From: an uncultured Eubacteriales bacterium
GTDB taxonomy: Bacteria > Bacillota_A > Clostridia > Christensenellales > Aristaeellaceae
Length of the DNA stretch: 8,001 nucleotides
Reading direction: 5' to 3'
NCBI GenBank assembly: GCA_902766515.1
Contig: CACXEB010000142.1
Coordinates: forward strand, 1-8,001
Made by a program: the position numbers and the translations under genes. Below are positions 6,956-8,001 of the stretch, piece after piece (the stretch's first letter is position 1; each line of letters starts with the position of its first letter). Under the pieces are notes generated by a model. That model had not been told where the DNA came from. It saw only the letters and a list, made by a program, of their open reading frames with translations, and did not search any database.

Positions 6956-8001
6956 GGCGGTACTCCTCCGCTTCTTCCCCGGTGGCAAAGACGTAATGGA
7001 AGGGATAGACCTCCAGCCATTCCTTCCGGTCCCATTGCAGGTCCTTCTCCGTCGGGTCATAGGCGCGGACCACTTTGCCGCGCTCCACATCCGGGTCAGG
7101 ATAGGGGGCGGCGGAGAGCAGCGCCCGGGTATAGGGGTGCAGGGGATGGGCGAACAGCTCCTCGCAGGGCGCAATTTCCACCAGGTGCCCCCGGTAGATC
7201 ACGGCGATGCGGTCGGAGATGAACCGGACCGCCGACAGGTCATGGGCGATGAAAAGATAGGTGAGCCCGCGTTCCTTCTTCAGCCGGTTGAGCAGGTTGA
7301 TGACCTGGGCGCGGATGGACACGTCCAGGGCGGAGATGGGCTCGTCGGCCACCACAAAATCCGGATCCATGATCAGGCTGCGGGCGATGCCGATGCGCTG
7401 GCGCTGGCCGCCGGAAAACTCGTGGGGAAAGCGGGTCATGAAGTCGCTGGTCAGGCCGACCTCCTGCAGCATGCGCTCCACCTTCGCCAGCCGGTCCGCC
7501 TCGCTGTCAAACAGATGGAAATTATACAGGCCCTCGGAAACGATGTAATCCACCTTGGCCCGGTCGTTCAGGGACGCCATGGGATCCTGGAAGATCATCT
7601 GCATTTCCATGCGCAGCCGGCCGCGCTCCGCCCGGCTCAGCTTCCGGTTGATCTTGTTTCCCTTGAAGCAGATATCGCCCGTCACGTTGCCGCTGTAGAT
7701 GCTCATGACCGCCCGGCCGATGGTGGTCTTGCCGGAGCCTGACTCGCCGACCAGCGACAGCGTCTCGCCCTTGTAAATATCAAACGAAACGCCGTCCACC
7801 GCCTTCATCCGCGTGCCGCCCAGCTTGAAATGCACGGACAGGTTTCGCACCGACAGCAGCGGCTCCGCGCCGTCATAGTTAAAAGGTTCGGCCGGCGGCT
7901 GCTCCGCATGGCGTTCCGCGTCCCTTTGGGCCAGGGCCGCCCGGTACTCCGCCGCTTCCGGCGCCAGCAGCCAGGTCCTGGCCCAGTGGGTCGGTGATAC
8001 G
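6945..8001 (-). CDS. OppF/DppF-type ABC transporter ATP-binding protein, 5'-truncated by window edge
   Basis: The visible 351 residues form a nucleotide-binding subunit of a peptide/nickel/oligosaccharide-class ABC importer, which powers uptake from the inner face of the membrane. Visible motifs are Walker A GESGSGKTT (7722-7748), the Q-loop in MIFQDP, the signature FSGGQRQR (7395-7418), Walker B ending in ADEP (DEP at 7338-7346), the D-loop SALD and the H-loop His in FIAHDL. The family's C-terminal hallmark HPYTRALL is present, but the tail after it (to EEYRHAD) lacks the common cysteine cluster, as in some clostridial OppF proteins. A GTG at 7850 could be taken as a start, but it has no ribosome binding site. 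The frame stays open to the window edge, encoding EPLLSV just before RNLSVHF, the normal beginning of such a domain. Further upstream, SPTHWARTWLL resembles the tail of an OppD-like protein, so a fused or extended protein is possible. It overlaps the following membrane-protein gene. Confidence 0.92.
   Translation of the reverse strand, partial: VSPTHWARTWLLAPEAAEYRAALAQRDAERHAEQPPAEPFNYDGAEPLLSVRNLSVHFKLGGTRMKAVDGVSFDIYKGETLSLVGESGSGKTTIGRAVMSIYSGNVTGDICFKGNKINRKLSRAERGRLRMEMQMIFQDPMASLNDRAKVDYIVSEGLYNFHLFDSEADRLAKVERMLQEVGLTSDFMTRFPHEFSGGQRQRIGIARSLIMDPDFVVADEPISALDVSIRAQVINLLNRLKKERGLTYLFIAHDLSAVRFISDRIAVIYRGHLVEIAPCEELFAHPLHPYTRALLSAAPYPDPDVERGKVVRAYDPTEKDLQWDRKEWLEVYPFHYVFATGEEAEEYRHAD
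6963..6969 (-). promoter_or_regulatory. Ribosome binding site of the small membrane protein, inside the ATPase gene
   Basis: On the minus strand the sequence reads GGAGGAG, 7 bases before the ATG at 6955, and lies within the last codons of the ATPase gene. It decides the start of the 144-residue protein and shows that the small frame is truly translated rather than a shadow. Confidence 0.8.

Noticed and set aside
6509..7742. Plus-strand open frames opposite the ATPase and small membrane protein
   Set aside because: They are antisense to a gene with complete ABC motifs and to a gene with a strong ribosome binding site; no domain seen.

Overview
The window is about two-thirds G+C in its coding parts and tightly packed. 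It looks like a chromosomal piece of a high-GC member of the Clostridia, probably an anaerobe of a gut or other polysaccharide-rich habitat. This rests on the strong AGGAGG-type ribosome binding sites, the clostridial style of Opp/Dpp ATPase (a tail without the usual cysteine cluster), and the GH95 plus esterase gene content. The taxonomic guess is inference only; no rRNA or marker gene is present.

Layout. On the plus strand, bases 1-6300 hold three genes in one apparent operon: the 3' part of a GH95-family alpha-L-fucosidase (1-2137, start outside the window), a type-B carboxylesterase (2186-3721) and a large FAD-dependent oxidoreductase (3718-6300). The last two overlap by 4 bases (ATGA). 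A convergent operon lies on the minus strand: the 3' part of an Opp/Dpp-type ABC transporter ATPase (6945-8001, start outside the window) and a small predicted membrane protein (6521-6955), whose start overlaps the ATPase stop by 11 bases. The two operons face each other across a non-coding gap of about 220 bases (6301-6520). The gap is clearly poorer in G+C (about 49%, and 40% in its middle) and carries an imperfect tandem repeat.

How the genes may work together. The GH95 enzyme would remove alpha-L-fucosyl (or alpha-L-galactosyl) residues from glycans. The esterase would remove acyl groups from sugars or similar small esters. The FAD enzyme belongs to the broad FAD_oxidored class, often seen beside glycan-degradation genes, and its substrate is unknown. 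Together they look like a glycan-trimming cassette. The Opp/Dpp-type transporter could import oligopeptides or, as some clostridial members of the family are suspected to do, oligosaccharides. Whether it serves the same pathway cannot be decided from this window.

The most unusual points are the FAD enzyme's architecture (a degenerate extra N-terminal Rossmann segment and a helical C-terminal extension), the replacement of the oxyanion-hole histidine in the esterase, and signs that the ABC ATPase continues upstream into the tail of another nucleotide-binding domain. I found no CRISPR array, RNA gene, phage gene or recognisable transposase.
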